From: an uncultured Spartobacteria bacterium
GTDB taxonomy: Bacteria; Verrucomicrobiota; Verrucomicrobiia; Chthoniobacterales; JAATET01
Assembly (NCBI GenBank): GCA_937901895.1
Contig: CALGTD010000095.1
Location: forward strand, 1-18,730
Length of the DNA: 18,730 bases
Direction: 5' to 3'
How positions within the stretch are numbered: the first letter of the stretch is position 1; every line of letters starts with the position of its first letter. The notes under the pieces were generated by a model that saw only the letters and a list, made by a program, of their open reading frames with translations, made no database searches and had not been told where the DNA came from. The position numbers were made by a program, and so were the translations under genes. Positions 1 to 7,066 of the stretch are shown here, one piece after another.

Positions 1-1
1 C

Positions 2-1468
2 CATGTTGTAGCCGCAGAACGGCAGCATCGCCATGGGGTCGCGCCGCACCTGGCCGATCGTGCCCGCGGCGGCGGCGGTCATTTCGCTGCCGACCGTGGC
101 GCCGAGATAGACGCCGTGGATCCAGTTGAAGGCCTGGAAGATGAGCGGGATCGTGTTGGGGCGGCGTCCGCCGAAGACCATGGCGCTGACCTTGACTCCG
201 GCGGGATTTTCCCACTCGGGATCGATGATCGGGCAGTTCTTCGCGGGAGCGGTGAAGCGGCTGTTCGGATGCGAGGAGAGGACGGGCTTTCCGTTCTCGT
301 CCTTGCGACCGGGCGTCCAGTCGTTGCCGAGCCAGTCGATGAGATGCGCGGGCGGCTCCTTGGTCATTCCCTCCCACCACACGTCGCCGTCGTCAGTGAG
401 CGCGACGTTGGTGAAGATCGTGTCGCGCTTGATGGAATCCATCGCCATCGGGTTGCTGTCGTAGCTCGTGCCGGGGGCAACGCCGAAGAAGCCGGCCTCG
501 GGATTGATGGCGCGCAGGTCGCCTTCAGGTCCGGGCTTGATCCACGCGATGTCGTCGCCGACGCAGGAGACCTCCCAGCCCTCGTCCTTGAGGTGCTTCG
601 GCGGGATGAGCATCGCGAAGTTCGTCTTGCCGCAGGCACTAGGGAAGGCGGCGGTGACATAGGTCTTGTTTCCCGACGGATCCTTCACGCCGAGGATGAG
701 CATGTGCTCGGCCATCCAGCCCTCGTCGCGACCCATCACGCTCGCGATGCGCAGCGCGAAGCACTTCTTGCCGAGCAGGGCGTTGCCGCCGTAGCCCGAA
801 CCATAGCTCATGATGAGGCGCTCCTCGGGGAAGTGCGTGATGTAGGTGTTTTCGGGATTGCAGGGCCACGCGACATCCGGACGCGGCTTGCCATCGACCA
901 CGAGCGGATAGCCGACCGAGTGGAGGCACTTCACGAAGAAGCCGTCGGCGCCGATCTGCTCGAGCACTGCGGTGCCCATGCGCGTCATGATGCGCATGTT
1001 GGCGACGACGTAGGGACTGTCGCTGATCTCCACTCCGTATTGCGCGATCGGAGAGCCGATGGGGCCCATGCAGAACGGGATGACGTAGAGCGTTCGCCCG
1101 CGCATGCAGCCGCTGAAGAGCTCGTTGAGCCGGGCCTTCATCCGCTCGGGATGTTCCCAGTTGTTTGTCGGGCCGGCGTCCTTTTCGCTCACCGAGCAGA
1201 TGAACGTGCGCTGCTCGACGCGGGCGACGTCCCGTTTGTCGGAACGAACGAGGATGCTGTTCGGGCGTTTCTCGGGGTTAAGCCACACGCCCGCGCCGCT
1301 GTCGACGATGAGCTGGCGCATGCGCCGATCCTCCTCCTCGGAGCCGTCGCAGAGGTAAACATCATCAGGGTCGGTGAGGGCGGCGATCTTCTCGACCCAC
1401 GACTGGATGTGGGGATTCGCCGGGCAGAGGTTGCGGCACTTTTCGAGGACGGGGGAAGATTCGTTCAT
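2..1468 (-). CDS. pckG: Phosphoenolpyruvate carboxykinase (GTP), 3' part cut by window edge
   Basis: Converts oxaloacetate plus GTP to phosphoenolpyruvate, CO2 and GDP in the cytosol, the entry step of gluconeogenesis. Reading the minus strand from the ATG at 1468 gives about 489 uninterrupted residues; the family is usually near 600, so the C-terminal fifth lies beyond the window. Visible motifs are the PEPCK-type P-loop SACGKT (Cys279, Lys281), the kinase-2 motif VGDDIAW (Asp305 and Asp306, metal binding), HPNSRF, and FGGRRP near residue 431. These identify the GTP class rather than the unrelated-in-sequence ATP class. The protein begins MNESSPVLEKC; no Shine-Dalgarno is evident in front of the start. 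It is divergent from the rhomboid-like gene, sharing a roughly 120-base intergenic region with a candidate promoter. A long open frame on the opposite strand is only its shadow. Confidence 0.97.
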   Translation of the reverse strand, partial: MNESSPVLEKCRNLCPANPHIQSWVEKIAALTDPDDVYLCDGSEEEDRRMRQLIVDSGAGVWLNPEKRPNSILVRSDKRDVARVEQRTFICSVSEKDAGPTNNWEHPERMKARLNELFSGCMRGRTLYVIPFCMGPIGSPIAQYGVEISDSPYVVANMRIMTRMGTAVLEQIGADGFFVKCLHSVGYPLVVDGKPRPDVAWPCNPENTYITHFPEERLIMSYGSGYGGNALLGKKCFALRIASVMGRDEGWMAEHMLILGVKDPSGNKTYVTAAFPSACGKTNFAMLIPPKHLKDEGWEVSCVGDDIAWIKPGPEGDLRAINPEAGFFGVAPGTSYDSNPMAMDSIKRDTIFTNVALTDDGDVWWEGMTKEPPAHLIDWLGNDWTPGRKDENGKPVLSSHPNSRFTAPAKNCPIIDPEWENPAGVKVSAMVFGGRRPNTIPLIFQAFNWIHGVYLGATVGSEMTAAAAGTIGQVRRDPMAMLPFCGYNM

Positions 1469-1488
1469 GTAAAGGAAGCGTTCGCGCG

Positions 1489-1517
1489 ATTGTTCCGGAT
1501 TCACCGAATGGCATCAA
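1489..1517 (-). promoter_or_regulatory. Candidate sigma-70-type promoter for pckG
   Basis: On the minus strand TTGATG (1517-1512) is followed after 17 bases by AACAAT (1494-1489). Each hexamer matches the consensus at 4 of 6 positions. Transcription would begin near 1482, leaving a leader of about 14 bases before the ATG. The spacing is ideal but matches this weak occur by chance, so it is only a candidate. Confidence 0.3.
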
Positions 1518-1549
1518 GGATTCGCGATGAGGATCCGGGGACATAGCGC

Positions 1550-1578
1550 TTGTGAGCCGGCACGGTCGTGCTTACCTT
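1550..1578 (+). promoter_or_regulatory. Weak candidate promoter for the rhomboid-led operon
   Basis: TTGTGA (1550-1555) and TACCTT (1573-1578) are separated by 17 bases. The matches are 4 of 6 and 3 of 6, so support is weak. A start site near 1585 would leave only about three bases before the ATG at 1588. Confidence 0.18.
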
Positions 1579-1587
1579 CGAACCAGC

Positions 1588-2445
1588 ATGATCGCCGGTC
1601 GCCACTCCGAGGATTATCAGCCGATTACCTGGCTGGGACGGGTGCCCGTCTATGCGACGACACTGCTGGTCATCGCATACGTGGTGGCGATGACGGTCGG
1701 TGCGGTGCTGGAGGGCTCGGGAATGCGCGATGCGCTCGGTGATTTCCGTTTCAGCACGATCGGCGTCCTGCGCAACTACCAGGTCTGGCAGATCGCGACC
1801 TACCCCTTCGTCAACTCACCTGACATCTGGTTCGCCATTCAGATGTATCTGCTGTTCGTCTTCGGGCGGCAGGTGGAGTCCTTCATCGGCCGGCGCTCCT
1901 TCCTGTGGCTCTACGCGGCGCTGGTGCTCGCGCCGCCCGTCGTGCTCACGCTGCTCGACGCGGTGCATCTGCTGCCGGGGCCGCAGATGCTCGTGGGAAG
2001 CTACGAGTTGAATTTCGCAATCTTCATTGCGTTTGCCGTGATCTATCCCAGCGCGCAGATCCTTTTCACGCTGCAGGCAAAATGGGTGGCCATCGTGCTG
2101 CTGGGGATTTTTTCGCTGCGCTATTACCAGGCGCAGATGTGGGTGGAACTCGGCGTGCTCTGGCTCGAGTGCGCATGTGTGGTGACCATGCTCGGCTTCA
2201 GCGGAGTGGCCAACGCCTCGATCGAGCGATGGCTGCCCGAGCGGAGGGAGCGACCGGTCCGCGTGCGCAGGCAACGCGAGCCTGTGCGCAAGCCGAAGCC
2301 GAAGAACGAGGATCTGCACGAGTCGATCGATCCGCTGCTCGAAAAGATTTCCCGCCATGGGATCGGCAGCCTCACCCGGGCCGAGCGTGAGAAGCTCGAG
2401 AACGCGCGCGCCGCGCTTATCGAACAGGAGAAGCAGTCGCATTGA
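1588..2445 (+). CDS. Rhomboid-like membrane protein, probably catalytically inactive
   Basis: About six hydrophobic segments (from the ATG at 1588, roughly residues 19-41, 79-96, 104-123, 142-157, 166-180 and 184-204) with rhomboid features: the tail of TM4 reads FAVIYP as in rhomboid proteases. A basic linker follows, then a short C-terminal helical motif (LLEKISRHGIGSLTRAERE) resembling the DUF6576 tail of bacterial rhomboids. Aligned by that Tyr-Pro, the GxSG catalytic motif has become GSYE, with Tyr at the nucleophile position, and no His lies in the last membrane segment. The protein is therefore probably a pseudoprotease acting in membrane-protein binding or quality control; that role is inference. 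The start could instead be the in-frame GTG at 1552 (12 residues longer). I prefer the ATG because a weak promoter lies just upstream of it. It leads a five-gene run and its stop overlaps the next start by one base. Confidence 0.8.
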   Translation: MIAGRHSEDYQPITWLGRVPVYATTLLVIAYVVAMTVGAVLEGSGMRDALGDFRFSTIGVLRNYQVWQIATYPFVNSPDIWFAIQMYLLFVFGRQVESFIGRRSFLWLYAALVLAPPVVLTLLDAVHLLPGPQMLVGSYELNFAIFIAFAVIYPSAQILFTLQAKWVAIVLLGIFSLRYYQAQMWVELGVLWLECACVVTMLGFSGVANASIERWLPERRERPVRVRRQREPVRKPKPKNEDLHESIDPLLEKISRHGIGSLTRAEREKLENARAALIEQEKQSH

Positions 2446-3167
2446 TGGACGGTTCAGCGGATTCAGCCGGAACGGAGGGACGGGAGCGGCCGATGCCGGC
2501 GCCGAGTCTGAAGGACGCGTGCTACGTCAACGCGATGATCCATTTCTACCGGGGTGAGCTCTCCCGGATCATGGTCTGGCGCCAGCGTCTGGATGTGACG
2601 ACGACGTGGGCGATCACGAGTTCCACGACGGTCATCACCGTGGCGTATTCGTTCCGGGACATCCCGCACATCATCTTCTTTTTCGATCTCGCGCTCGTCT
2701 GGATCATGCTGTGGATCGAGGCCAGACGGTATCGATTCTACGATGCGTTTCGCGGCAGGGTGCGCATGCTGGAATCGCATTTTCTCGTGCCAATGATCTC
2801 GCAGAGCGACCGGTTGCTCGACGGGGAATGGCGGCGTCTCGTGTGCGAAGACCTGATTCTGCCCTCGTTCAAGATCACGAAGCTGGAGGCGATCGGCCGC
2901 CGGTTGCAGCGCAACTACGCGTTCATCTTCGCGGTGATCATGCTGGCGTGGCTGGGAAAGATCTTCATCCACGCCGATCCGCCGATTGATGATCTGGGCT
3001 CGTTCTACCGGGCGTTCGCCGCGGGGCATCTGCCGGCGTGGCTGAACGCATCGATCTTCTTCGGCACGATTGGTGTCGTGACGGCGATCATTGTTTACGT
3101 GACGGGTCGCACATCGGACGAGATTTCCGAGTTCGGCGCCGAGCACACGTCCCTGTGGCGGATATGA
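2445..3167 (+). CDS. DUF2270 family integral membrane protein
   Basis: A 240-residue membrane protein matching the DUF2270 pattern as I recall it: FYRGELSRIMVWRQRLD before TM1, IEARRYRFYDAF after TM2, RVRMLESHF, and EAIGRRLQRNYAFIF before TM3. Hydrophobic segments lie near residues 52-68, 76-92, 158-176 and 203-220, with the conserved charged stretches between them. The family's biochemical role is unknown and I assign none. The start at 2445 overlaps the upstream stop (TGATG). An alternative ATG at 2493 has a better Shine-Dalgarno (GGGAG, 2482-2486, six-base spacer), and the 16 residues it removes are poorly conserved in character, so the true start may be 2493. The stop overlaps the mazG start as ATGA, implying translational coupling. 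Confidence 0.85.
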   Translation: MDGSADSAGTEGRERPMPAPSLKDACYVNAMIHFYRGELSRIMVWRQRLDVTTTWAITSSTTVITVAYSFRDIPHIIFFFDLALVWIMLWIEARRYRFYDAFRGRVRMLESHFLVPMISQSDRLLDGEWRRLVCEDLILPSFKITKLEAIGRRLQRNYAFIFAVIMLAWLGKIFIHADPPIDDLGSFYRAFAAGHLPAWLNASIFFGTIGVVTAIIVYVTGRTSDEISEFGAEHTSLWRI

Positions 3168-3937
3168 GCGAACCCATCGTGCGACTTCGGGAAATTGTGG
3201 CGCGTCTTCGGGCGCCGGATGGCTGCCCGTGGGATCGCGAGCAAACGCACTCGAGCCTGCGCACTGCATTGCTCGAGGAAACCTACGAGCTGATCGAGGC
3301 GATCGATCGTGCGGACGACACGAACCTGCGCGAGGAACTCGGGGACCTGCTGCTGCATGTGGTGATGCATGCGCAGATGGCGAGCGAACGCGGGGCGTTT
3401 GCCTTCGACGAGGTGGCCACGGAAATTTGCGAGAAACTCATCCGGAGGCATCCGCACGTCTTCGGCGACGTCGCGGCGGAAAATTCCGCGGAAGTTCTGA
3501 GGCAGTGGGAGCAGATCAAGCGCGCCGAAAAAGGGGATCGCAAATCGCTCCTCGACGGACTGCCCCGCGCGCAACCGGCGCTCATGCGCGCGCAGGCGGC
3601 GCAGAAGAAGGCGGCTCGTGTCGGCTTCGACTGGAGCGACGCGGCCGGAGTGATTGCAAAGCTCGAGGAGGAGATCGCCGAATTGAAGGGGGCGATTGCA
3701 AGTGGCAATGATGCCGGCGTGGCGGAGGAGATGGGAGACCTGCTGTTTTCCGTCGTCAATCTGGTGCGCAAACTCGGACTCGACGCGGAGATGGAACTCG
3801 GCGCGGCAACCGACAAGTTCATCCGCCGGTTCCAGTCCGTCGAACGTGCGGCGGCGGCGGACGGCCGGCGTGTCGAGGAATGCAGCGTCGACGAGCTGAA
3901 TGCATTTTGGGAGGCCGCGAAGGCCGGGGTGGCGTGA
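3164..3937 (+). CDS. mazG: Nucleoside triphosphate pyrophosphohydrolase MazG
   Basis: Hydrolyses nucleoside triphosphates to the monophosphate and pyrophosphate. In other bacteria it serves as a house-cleaning enzyme and modulates the stringent response. The 257 residues match the usual two-domain form. The N-terminal domain carries GCPWDREQTH, the metal-binding EETYE (Glu38, Glu39, Glu42) and EELGD (Glu57, Glu58, Asp61). The C-terminal domain repeats the pattern with EEEIAE near 168-173 and EEMGD (Glu188, Glu189, Asp192). The start is the ATG at 3164, which overlaps the upstream stop as ATGA; a longer upstream reading would run deep into the DUF2270 gene and lacks family similarity. The stop overlaps the next start (GTGA). 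The protein looks intact, with no missing acidic residues in either domain. Confidence 0.96.
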   Translation: MSEPIVRLREIVARLRAPDGCPWDREQTHSSLRTALLEETYELIEAIDRADDTNLREELGDLLLHVVMHAQMASERGAFAFDEVATEICEKLIRRHPHVFGDVAAENSAEVLRQWEQIKRAEKGDRKSLLDGLPRAQPALMRAQAAQKKAARVGFDWSDAAGVIAKLEEEIAELKGAIASGNDAGVAEEMGDLLFSVVNLVRKLGLDAEMELGAATDKFIRRFQSVERAAAADGRRVEECSVDELNAFWEAAKAGVA

Positions 3938-4926
3938 GCTTTGTCGTGCTGAATCCCGGAGGGCGCGATCCGGACCAGAGTTTCGCCCCAGGCGCCCCGG
4001 AGGGTGGGCATCCGCCGGTGAATTACCACGGTTATGCCGCGTGCATGGGCGGGATGTTTCTGCGGGATGTATCCAGGGTGCCCGCCGGGACGAAACTCGC
4101 GCTCGTGCTTCTTCGAAAGCGAAACCTCCGGAAAGTGCTGGCCGCGATCGATCGATTGCGGGCGTCGGGAGTGAAGACGCTCGTTTCGTTCAAGGAATCC
4201 GGTGCGCACCAGGTTGCGGATTTTCTGAATGATTTCGGCCGCAGCATGCTTTTCCGTCGGATCTGCAAGAGCGCGGACGGTTATCTCGCCAGCACGCCGG
4301 CGCTCGTGTCGCTCTACGAGGGGGCGGGTTGCGGGCGCGGAATCTTTCTGCCCACGCCGTATCCGCTCGAGGGTGGGACGTGGGACCTCGGCATTCCGCT
4401 CGAAAAACGGATGGGCATTTTTGTCGGCACGCGGGAGTTCGAGGTTCCTTCGAGAAATCACTGGCATGCCGTCGCGCTGGCAAACCAGCTGTCGCTCGAG
4501 TTGCAGGTTCCCGCCGCGGTGATGAATACCGCGGGCCGTCGTGGTCTGATGCTGCTCACCGAGATCCGTGACGACAATCCGTTCCTGCAGATCATCGTCG
4601 GGCCGCTTGCCTACCGGGATTATCTGCGACTGATGGCATCACACCGGTGCGTGCTTCAGCTCGATTCCAGCGCAGTGCCGGGACAGGTTGCCGGTGATGC
4701 GCTGCTGTGCCGGATGCCATGTGTCGGGGGCAACGGCGCGGTGGAGAGCATCGCGTTTCCGGAATTGGCGGGATGCGACCCGGCGACGGCGGCCGGACAC
4801 GTGCGCCGGTTGATGACCGACGACAACGCATGGCACTCCGCGGTGGAGCGCTCCCAGGCGGTTGCGGCGGAACGTCTGGGTTTTGCCGCGGTCCGTGCGG
4901 AACTTGAAAAATGGATCCGCGCATGA
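3934..4926 (+). CDS. Glycosyltransferase-like protein (GT-B-type C-terminal domain)
   Basis: A 330-residue soluble protein starting at a GTG that overlaps the mazG stop (GTGA). The N-terminal half has LVLLRKRNLRKVLAAID (58-73) and SADGYLASTPALVSLYE (113-129), the latter like the acceptor-domain end of GT4-type enzymes where an address or partner is checked. The C-terminal half opens with MGIFVGTREF, then runs through PLAYRDYLRLMASHRCVLQL (224-243) and GDALLCRMPCVGGNGAVE, resembling the nucleotide-sugar-binding lobe in which a conserved Glu and a Gly-rich turn contact the donor. No substrate can be deduced. The family call rests on fold-level resemblance only; a glycosyltransferase-derived protein without activity is possible. 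There is no signal peptide or membrane segment. Its stop overlaps the downstream CDF start as ATGA. Confidence 0.55.
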   Translation: MSFVVLNPGGRDPDQSFAPGAPEGGHPPVNYHGYAACMGGMFLRDVSRVPAGTKLALVLLRKRNLRKVLAAIDRLRASGVKTLVSFKESGAHQVADFLNDFGRSMLFRRICKSADGYLASTPALVSLYEGAGCGRGIFLPTPYPLEGGTWDLGIPLEKRMGIFVGTREFEVPSRNHWHAVALANQLSLELQVPAAVMNTAGRRGLMLLTEIRDDNPFLQIIVGPLAYRDYLRLMASHRCVLQLDSSAVPGQVAGDALLCRMPCVGGNGAVESIAFPELAGCDPATAAGHVRRLMTDDNAWHSAVERSQAVAAERLGFAAVRAELEKWIRA

Positions 4927-5816
4927 GCCACACGCACACGCATTCCCATGCCCCACCGGCTGCGGATCACAGCCGCGCCTTTGCGATTGGCATTGTCCTG
5001 AACCTCGGATTCGTCGCCGTCGAGGCGGTGATGGGCTTCGTGTCCGGTTCTCTTGCTCTGGTCTCGGACGCGGGTCACAACCTCAGCGATGTGCTTGGGC
5101 TCGTGCTGGCATGGGTGGCGGCGATTCTTGCGAAGCGCCCGGCGTCGCAGCGATTCACCTACGGCCTCAAGCGCTCCACCATTCTTGCCGCACTGGGGAA
5201 TGCGCTGCTCCTTCTCGTCGGTGTCGGGGCAATCGCCTACGAGGCGGTGCACCGAGTTTCCAATCCGGCTCCGGTCGAGGGCGGTGTGGTGGCCTGGGTT
5301 GCGGGTGCGGGAATTTTGATCAACGGCTTCACCGCCTGGCTTTTCATGGCCGGCCGGAAGGAGGATTTGAACGTCCGCGGTGCCTTCCTGCACATGGCAG
5401 CGGATGCGGCGGTGTCCCTTGGCGTGATGATTTCCGGACTCGTGATCCTTTACACGGGATGGCTGCTGGTCGATCCGATCGTGAGTTTGGTGATCGTGGT
5501 CGCGATCCTGTGGGGAACCTGGGACCTGTTCAGGGAATCGCTCGGACTTTCCCTTGATGCCGTGCCGTCCGGTGTCGATCCCAAGCGGGTGCGGGAGTTT
5601 CTTGCCGGCATGAACGGGGTGGAGGATGTGCATCACCTGCACATCTGGGGTCTCAGCACGACGGAGACTGCGATAACGGTCCATGTGGTGCGTTCGCAGG
5701 CTGCGGACCCGGACGAACTCCTCGACGAAATTCGAGAGGAATTGCACGAGCATTTCGGCATCGCGCACCCGACGATCCAGATCGAGAGCCGGCGTCGCAG
5801 TGGCTGCGACGACTAG
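4923..5816 (+). CDS. CDF family metal exporter, CzcD/ZitB (ZnT-like) type
   Basis: Inner-membrane proton-coupled exporter, probably for Zn(II) and related ions. The 297-residue protein starts with a His-rich tail (HTHTHSH), then six predicted membrane segments. The transport site is the ZnT pattern: HNLSD in TM2 (His52, Asp56) and HMAAD in TM5 (His157, Asp161). After TM6 a cytoplasmic domain from about residue 205 contains VEDVHHLHIWGLSTTE, typical of CDF C-terminal dimerisation domains. The start at 4923 overlaps the previous stop (ATGA); the in-frame ATG at 4911 would add only four residues. It ends the plus-strand run, and its TAG stop interlocks with the ispH stop on the other strand. Zn specificity is inferred from the His/Asp site. 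Confidence 0.93.
   Translation: MSHTHTHSHAPPAADHSRAFAIGIVLNLGFVAVEAVMGFVSGSLALVSDAGHNLSDVLGLVLAWVAAILAKRPASQRFTYGLKRSTILAALGNALLLLVGVGAIAYEAVHRVSNPAPVEGGVVAWVAGAGILINGFTAWLFMAGRKEDLNVRGAFLHMAADAAVSLGVMISGLVILYTGWLLVDPIVSLVIVVAILWGTWDLFRESLGLSLDAVPSGVDPKRVREFLAGMNGVEDVHHLHIWGLSTTETAITVHVVRSQAADPDELLDEIREELHEHFGIAHPTIQIESRRRSGCDD
5793..5811. terminator. Hairpin at the convergent CDF/ispH ends, possible bidirectional terminator
   Basis: A perfect 8-bp stem, CGTCGCAG and CTGCGACG, closes a 3-base loop (TGG). It lies in the last codons of the plus-strand CDF gene, immediately downstream of the ispH stop on the minus strand. Neither side is followed by a T-run, so it is not a classical intrinsic terminator. 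It may block read-through in both directions or protect 3' ends. Confidence 0.4.
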
Positions 5817-7024
5817 ACTGCGGGCCCGGATTCTCCGCGCAGGGCGAGCACCCTGCGAATGACGTCGTCGATGAGGTTGCTCGGGCAGGAGGCTCCGGCC
5901 GTGATGCCGATCGTGACGGCCGGATTCTGCGGGAGCCAGCCGCTCGAGCGCTTTTCCTGCTTCGTGTGGATGTCGTAGTGGGAAACCTCCGATTCGGAGA
6001 GCAGGCAGGATGCGTTGCGAATGAACCAGGTCGGAACGGACTTTTCGCCAATCTCGGCGAGGTGGGTGGTGTTGGAACTGTTGTATCCGCCGACAACGAG
6101 CAGGAGGTCCAGAGGACCGGCCAGCATTTCGAAGAGCGCGTCCTGGCGTTCCTGCGTGGCGCCGCAGATCGTGTCGAAGAAGCGGAAATTTGTTGTGTCG
6201 CCGCCGTCGCGCGCGGTGATCGCTTCCCGAATCCGACGCTGCACCTCCTCGGTCTCGCTGCGGAGCATGGTGGTCTGGTTTGCGACGCCCACCCTGCGGA
6301 GGTGGACATCCGGATCGAAGCCGGGCGAGCATGCGTGTCCGAACTCCCTCAGGAACTCATCGCGGTCGCCTCCGTTGCGAATGTAGTTCGCAACGCGATC
6401 GGTCTCCTCGAGATCGAGCACAACCAGATAATGCCCCGTGCCGTCGCCCAAAGCCCGCGAGGCGGTCGCGCGGGTCTCCTCGTGCGAGGCCTTTCCGTGG
6501 ATGATGGACGTGACCTGCTCGCGGGCGTTCTGACGAACGCGCTTCCAAACGCTCATCACGTCGCCGCAGGTCGTGTCGACGATCTGACATCCATGCGCCT
6601 TGACCGCCTCGACCACGGAAACCTCCGCACCGAAGGCGGGAACAATGACGACGTCGTCGGGCAGAAGCGCGTCGATGTCAGCGTCGGCGGGATGGGCGGC
6701 GAGGTGGCGGATGCCCATCTCGGAGATCTGCGCATTCACATCCGGGTTGTGGATGATCTCGCCGAGAAGAAAGATGCGCCGGTCAGGAAAGACCTTGCGA
6801 GCGGCGTAGGCGAGGTCGATCGCGCGCTCGACACCGTAGCAGAATCCAAACTGCTTCGCGAGGCGGATGGTTGTGCTGCCCACGACAAGGGTGCCGCCGC
6901 GCGCACGGATTTTGCCGACCAGTTCGCTGCGGTAGTGACTTTCGACCTCAGCCTGGACGCGTGCCATGACCTCCGGTGTGCGGAGATTGATACGGCGTGC
7001 AGGTGGAGTGGATGTCTCGGCCAT
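5813..7024 (-). CDS. ispH: 4-hydroxy-3-methylbut-2-enyl diphosphate reductase, long form
   Basis: Last enzyme of the MEP isoprenoid pathway: a [4Fe-4S] protein that reduces HMBPP to IPP and DMAPP. The three cluster cysteines are visible: Cys62 in FGFCYGV, Cys153 in DTTCGDVMSVW and Cys287 in FFDTICGATQERQ. His92 (GEIIHNP) and HGKASHEET (His181 and the Glu pair) match the substrate-binding region. At 403 residues it is the long form typical of plants and cyanobacteria rather than the ~316-residue E. coli form; the HEET motif and the N-terminal extension (about 50 residues before the first motif) fit this. The start is the ATG at 7024. It follows the SGNH genes on the same strand after a 42-base gap, so it may be co-transcribed with them, and its stop shares CTAG with the opposing CDF stop. 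Confidence 0.97.
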   Translation of the reverse strand: MAETSTPPARRINLRTPEVMARVQAEVESHYRSELVGKIRARGGTLVVGSTTIRLAKQFGFCYGVERAIDLAYAARKVFPDRRIFLLGEIIHNPDVNAQISEMGIRHLAAHPADADIDALLPDDVVIVPAFGAEVSVVEAVKAHGCQIVDTTCGDVMSVWKRVRQNAREQVTSIIHGKASHEETRATASRALGDGTGHYLVVLDLEETDRVANYIRNGGDRDEFLREFGHACSPGFDPDVHLRRVGVANQTTMLRSETEEVQRRIREAITARDGGDTTNFRFFDTICGATQERQDALFEMLAGPLDLLLVVGGYNSSNTTHLAEIGEKSVPTWFIRNASCLLSESEVSHYDIHTKQEKRSSGWLPQNPAVTIGITAGASCPSNLIDDVIRRVLALRGESGPAV

Positions 7025-7066
7025 GGAACAAGTCTGGACGCGGGAGAGCCCGGGTCCGGAGAGAAC

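Noticed and set aside
116..1546. Long open frame (476 codons) on the plus strand opposite pckG
   Set aside because: The minus strand encodes an unmistakable PEP carboxykinase with all its motifs; the plus frame has low-complexity Arg/Ala/Asp-rich composition typical of antisense reading in GC-rich DNA.
4656..6332. Open frame of 558 codons on the minus strand
   Set aside because: It runs across the glycosyltransferase-like and CDF genes and through ispH in a different frame; its His/Arg/Pro-rich product has no domain pattern.
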